A stretch of DNA of 64,000 nt, taken from assembly GCA_947490615.1 (NCBI GenBank), contig CANLHK010000011.1:1-64000 (forward strand), given 5' to 3'. Shown here in pieces: positions 61,094 to 64,000 of this stretch (within the stretch, counting starts at the first letter, position 1; each line of letters starts with the position of its first letter). The position numbers were made by a program, and so were the translations under genes. The stretch is from Planctomycetaceae bacterium (GTDB taxonomy: Bacteria; Planctomycetota; Phycisphaerae; Phycisphaerales; SM1A02). Below the pieces are notes generated by a model, which was not told the origin of the DNA, ran no database searches, and was given only the letters and a program-made list of their open reading frames with translations.

Positions 61094-63577
61094 ATGCTGA
61101 CGCGCGCGCTTTCTCTCTCGATCCTGCTGACGGTGCTTGTGCTCACGAGTTCTAGAGCGCCTGGGTTGGGAGACGCACCCGCGCGCTCAGCCGTCGCGAC
61201 TCTCCGCGTCGATGCGACGAAAGCTGCCATCGCCTCACTGACCGCGCCCGTGACGATTGACTACGACGCCGTGGACATTCCCACGATCCGCGCTCAATCA
61301 CTCGACGATGCAGTTCGAGCTGAAGGATGGGCCCACGCCCGCGAGCGGTTTCTCCAGATGGATCTCGCGCGTCGCCAGGCGGCTGGTGAACTTGGGGCGA
61401 TCTTCCCGCAGGCCATCGCGAGTGATCGCGCGATGCGACCATTCTTGCTGCGCGCCGTGGCGCAACGCGCACTCGCACAGCTCAAGCCAGCGCATCGCGT
61501 GATGCTCGAGCGTTACGCGGAGGGCGTCAACGCTCAGATCGCGTCTGACACGCCGTTGGAGTACCGCATGCTCCACGCTCAGCCCGAGGTGTGGAAGCCT
61601 GAAGACACGCTTCTCGTGCAACTGGGCATGGCGCGCTACCTCGACAGTTCGAACGCCTTCGACGGCGCGCGCGCGGGACTCTTGCGCGCGGTGGCGTCCG
61701 CCGAAGTCGCTCAGTTTCTCATGAGCAGCGCGGGAGTCCTCTCGATGTCGGTGGATGGTTCGCCGTTGCCCACGCCGCCCGCGCTGCCGACGGCCGCCCA
61801 ACTCGATCTTCGCAACAAGGCACGCCGCGGAGCCGCCACTGCGACAGACCACTCGAAGGAACTCACGCCTGGCTCCAACGCGTTTGCGATCGCAGCCTCG
61901 CGCACCCGTGATGGACGCGCGATCGTCGGCAACGACATGCATCTCGCACTCACCGCGCCGGGCATCTGGTATCGGATTTCGATGGAGTGGCCCGAGGGAC
62001 GGCTGCTGGGACTGTCGCTCCCTGGCGTGCCGCTCATCGCGCAAGGGACCAACGGACACATCGCGTGGGCGTTTACCAATCTCACTGCGGATCTCTCGGA
62101 TCTGGTGCTCATCGAGCGCGATCCGAAAGATCCCACGCGCTACCTCGTGCCTGGTGGAAGCGAACCGTTCACCACGGAGACGGTGCAAATCGGCAAGGCA
62201 CCGCGTGATGAATCGCTCACCATCACTTCGACGCGCTTTGGACCGATCGTCGCGGAGCAGCCCGATGGAAACCCCATCGCGCTGCGCTGGGTCTTTCTCG
62301 AACCAGGCGCGCTCGATGTGGGACTCTTCGATCTCGCAGCGTCGACCACCATCGACGGAGCGCTCCATGCTGCGCGCGATTGGCATGGTCCGCCGCAGAA
62401 CATCCTCATCGCCTCGGACGATGGACACATTGGTTGGACCATCGCGGGATCACTTCCTGCGCGCAGCGTCGCGACCCCCGCGCCAGTTTCGTGGCGCACG
62501 GCGCCAACCTGGAACGGAGTTCTTGCCAGCGACGCTAAGCCGATCGTGAGAGATCCGACTTCAGGAATCCTCACGAGTGCGAACCAACTTTCAATCACAC
62601 CATCGGGCGCGTTGGCTTCGGTCCTCGGTACTGATGAGGTTTCTGGCGACCGCGCGCGGCGGATGCGCGATCTCCTGGCAACGCGCAGCGACTGGACCGA
62701 GGCCATGCTGCACGCGGAGGTGCAGCTGGACACCTACTCGGCGCGTCTGGTTCGCTGGCGCGACGCGATGATGGCGGCGCTGTCGGCACCAATCGCCGAC
62801 GAAGCCGCCACCGCGGCGCTCTCGATCTTGCGCACCTGGAACGGACGCGTCGACGCGGAGATGTCTGCACCCGTCATCCTCGATGCCTTCCGCAGCGCGA
62901 TGCGAGAAGTCGTCGGCGGAGCCGTCGGCGTCAATGCTTCGCAAGGACTGGAAGATGAGGCTGTGCTGCGCATGTTCGAATCGCGCGCGCCGCAGTTTGT
63001 GCCAGCGCCCTACAGCGACTGGACCGAGTTCAGCGCCTCAATGCTGGTGCAGTCCGCGACGCGCTCGCTTCTACCCAAGGCAGATCCCTCCACCTCCGCC
63101 CCGCGCGAGCGCACCTCAGCGCGGACCGGTGACGAGCCCGACGCGAGCCTGCCCGCTGATTCCACTGTGCTCGCAAGCGCGATCCAGTTCAAGACGCGTG
63201 GCTCGGTGAATGTCTGCAGCATTCGCCACCCCGCTGCGGACTCGCTTGGTCCCGCCGCGCGCCTCGCGGAGATGCCGCGCGCGGAACTCCCTGGCCATCC
63301 GACTTGCATTCGTGTGCAGACCCCGAGCTTTGGCGCGAGCGAACGCTCGGTCATTTCTCCTGCGCATCTTGCTGACGCCGTTCTCGTGACACCCTGTGGC
63401 CAAGCGAGCATGCCGACCTCACCGCACTTCCGAAGCCTTCACTCGTTCTGGCAGAAAGGTGAGCCCTACCCGCTCCTTCCTGGAAGTGCAGCGCGCCGCG
63501 TCGAACTCACGCGCGAACTCCCGAAGGACGAGGTCATCGTCCCCGCACGCTCAGGAGGAGTCGCACCCGTTCGCTGA
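61094..63577 (+). CDS. Penicillin-acylase-family Ntn hydrolase
   Basis: An 827-residue exported enzyme. The signal peptide is MLTRALSLSILLTVLVLTSS. An alpha subunit region follows (VDIPTIRAQSLDDAVRAEGW, RERFLQMDLARRQAAGELGA), then the autocatalytic site LTPGSNAFAIAASRT where the Ser after Gly becomes the N-terminal nucleophile of the beta subunit. VGNDMHLALTAPGIWYRISM and GTNGHIAWAFTNLTADLSDL are beta-subunit hallmarks. Family members split penicillins, acyl-homoserine lactones or other amides. The substrate here is unknown. The open frame upstream of 61094 is rejected because of the signal peptide and the -10 box. The end overlaps the convergent last gene by 27 bases. Confidence 0.92.
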   Translation: MLTRALSLSILLTVLVLTSSRAPGLGDAPARSAVATLRVDATKAAIASLTAPVTIDYDAVDIPTIRAQSLDDAVRAEGWAHARERFLQMDLARRQAAGELGAIFPQAIASDRAMRPFLLRAVAQRALAQLKPAHRVMLERYAEGVNAQIASDTPLEYRMLHAQPEVWKPEDTLLVQLGMARYLDSSNAFDGARAGLLRAVASAEVAQFLMSSAGVLSMSVDGSPLPTPPALPTAAQLDLRNKARRGAATATDHSKELTPGSNAFAIAASRTRDGRAIVGNDMHLALTAPGIWYRISMEWPEGRLLGLSLPGVPLIAQGTNGHIAWAFTNLTADLSDLVLIERDPKDPTRYLVPGGSEPFTTETVQIGKAPRDESLTITSTRFGPIVAEQPDGNPIALRWVFLEPGALDVGLFDLAASTTIDGALHAARDWHGPPQNILIASDDGHIGWTIAGSLPARSVATPAPVSWRTAPTWNGVLASDAKPIVRDPTSGILTSANQLSITPSGALASVLGTDEVSGDRARRMRDLLATRSDWTEAMLHAEVQLDTYSARLVRWRDAMMAALSAPIADEAATAALSILRTWNGRVDAEMSAPVILDAFRSAMREVVGGAVGVNASQGLEDEAVLRMFESRAPQFVPAPYSDWTEFSASMLVQSATRSLLPKADPSTSAPRERTSARTGDEPDASLPADSTVLASAIQFKTRGSVNVCSIRHPAADSLGPAARLAEMPRAELPGHPTCIRVQTPSFGASERSVISPAHLADAVLVTPCGQASMPTSPHFRSLHSFWQKGEPYPLLPGSAARRVELTRELPKDEVIVPARSGGVAPVR

Positions 63578-64000
63578 CGAGCCAGCGGTTCCCGTCCAGG
63601 CAGAAAGCAGAATCGCCAAGTCGTCGGCGAACACACGGTCATCGCCAGTGAGATCGGCAGCACAGTTCGCGCACTCGCCCCACGCACTCAGAAGCGTGGC
63701 CAGGTCGATGGCACCCACGACTCCATCACCATTGAGATCGGCGACACACGCGCATTCGTCTGGAACGCCATCGGCATTCGCGTCGGAGCTCGTGCCGTTG
63801 GCGAGGTCCACCGCATCGGAGATTCCATTCCCGTTGCAGTCGTCGGCGAGTGTGAGTTCGAGACAAGCGAGCGTGACCGACCCAGCATCGCCCGCGACCG
63901 CATCTTCCACGATGAGCGTCCACACGCCCTGTGGTGCTCGTCCGACCAACGCTGCGAGTGCAGTCGTCGGGCGAACCGATCCGCTCATGGTTGGCGTGGT
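63551..64000 (-). CDS. C-terminal end of an exported protein with P-domain and dockerin-like repeat
   Basis: The 3' part of a gene that runs off the right edge; the frame stays open through 64000, so the start is outside. GVWTLIVEDAVAGDAGSV and LACLELTL match the end of a P/Homo-B domain (proprotein-convertase). Then DDCNGNGISDAVDLANG and DANADGVPDEC form a Ca-binding thrombospondin-3-like unit, and ADLNGDGVVGAIDLATLLSAWG and ADLTGDDRVFADDLAILLSA form two dockerin-type loops. This tail is common on exported planctomycete proteins. Three partly paired Cys lie in the tail. Confidence 0.85.
   Translation of the reverse strand, partial: TTPTMSGSVRPTTALAALVGRAPQGVWTLIVEDAVAGDAGSVTLACLELTLADDCNGNGISDAVDLANGTSSDANADGVPDECACVADLNGDGVVGAIDLATLLSAWGECANCAADLTGDDRVFADDLAILLSAWTGTAGSSANGCDSS

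Overview
The window looks like chromosomal DNA of a planctomycete, most likely of the Phycisphaerae type. The reasons are: very GC-rich DNA with long shadow frames; an exported parallel beta-helix protein at the left edge; a dockerin-like 'DLNGDG' tail with a P-domain at the right edge; a VPAPG-type (PEP-CTERM-like) sorting tail; a large prepilin-like protein; and many genes without a Shine-Dalgarno site. There are no rRNA genes, CRISPR arrays, insertion sequences or prophage genes. Nearly everything is housekeeping, envelope or transport. This assignment rests on protein style only.

Layout. 1-5.96 kb: a beta-helix gene and a prenyltransferase-repeat gene, each broken by one in-frame stop, with a lipoprotein between them; then an alpha/beta hydrolase with rsmD, a HEGWH lipoprotein and a Gly/Asp-tailed membrane protein. 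6-11.2 kb: valS, a TPR lipoprotein and an SDR reductase. 11.3-19.8 kb: a tightly coupled plus-strand operon of an AsmA-like protein, a LOG-family hydrolase, a lipoprotein, pssA and trpB. 20.5-24.6 kb: an oversized secA, then tRNA-Lys. 24.9-34.1 kb: a kinase/receiver hybrid, a Nudix hydrolase, a POT peptide transporter, an AbgT transporter, a one-domain asparaginase, a DUF255 thioredoxin-like protein and pheA. 34.2-40 kb: a membrane protein, lysA with two overlapping small genes, ffh and queA. 40-42.1 kb: a metalloprotease-like protein, fmt and def. 42.3-46.5 kb: a TPR protein, kdsB and pyrG. 46.6-49.6 kb: tRNA-Met, cardiolipin synthase, small membrane proteins, tRNA-Arg and trmL. 49.7-55.6 kb: a prepilin-like protein, a Lys-rich exported protein, an Mrp ATPase, a fused ornithine-lipid-type acyltransferase and a VPAPG-tailed protein. 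56.2-64 kb: a threonine-degradation set (kbl, unknown membrane protein, tdh), a DUF985 cupin, a sugar isomerase-like protein, a penicillin-acylase-family enzyme and the end of a P-domain/dockerin-like protein.

The genes fit a Gram-negative type envelope: kdsB with the CTP supplier pyrG, pssA, cls, an OlsF-like enzyme, an AsmA-like protein, and Sec/SRP export (secA, ffh). Translation start and end functions (fmt, def, valS, rsmD, queA, trmL, three tRNAs) form a second theme. Many start codons sit only about 6-10 bases after a TAxxxT-like -10 hexamer, which suggests leaderless or very short-leader mRNAs. The least ordinary items are the two interrupted genes, the repeat expansion and EF-hand-like loop in SecA, the Cys-for-Gln change in the VPAPG protein, and the overlapping alternative hairpins at the pyrG start codon.
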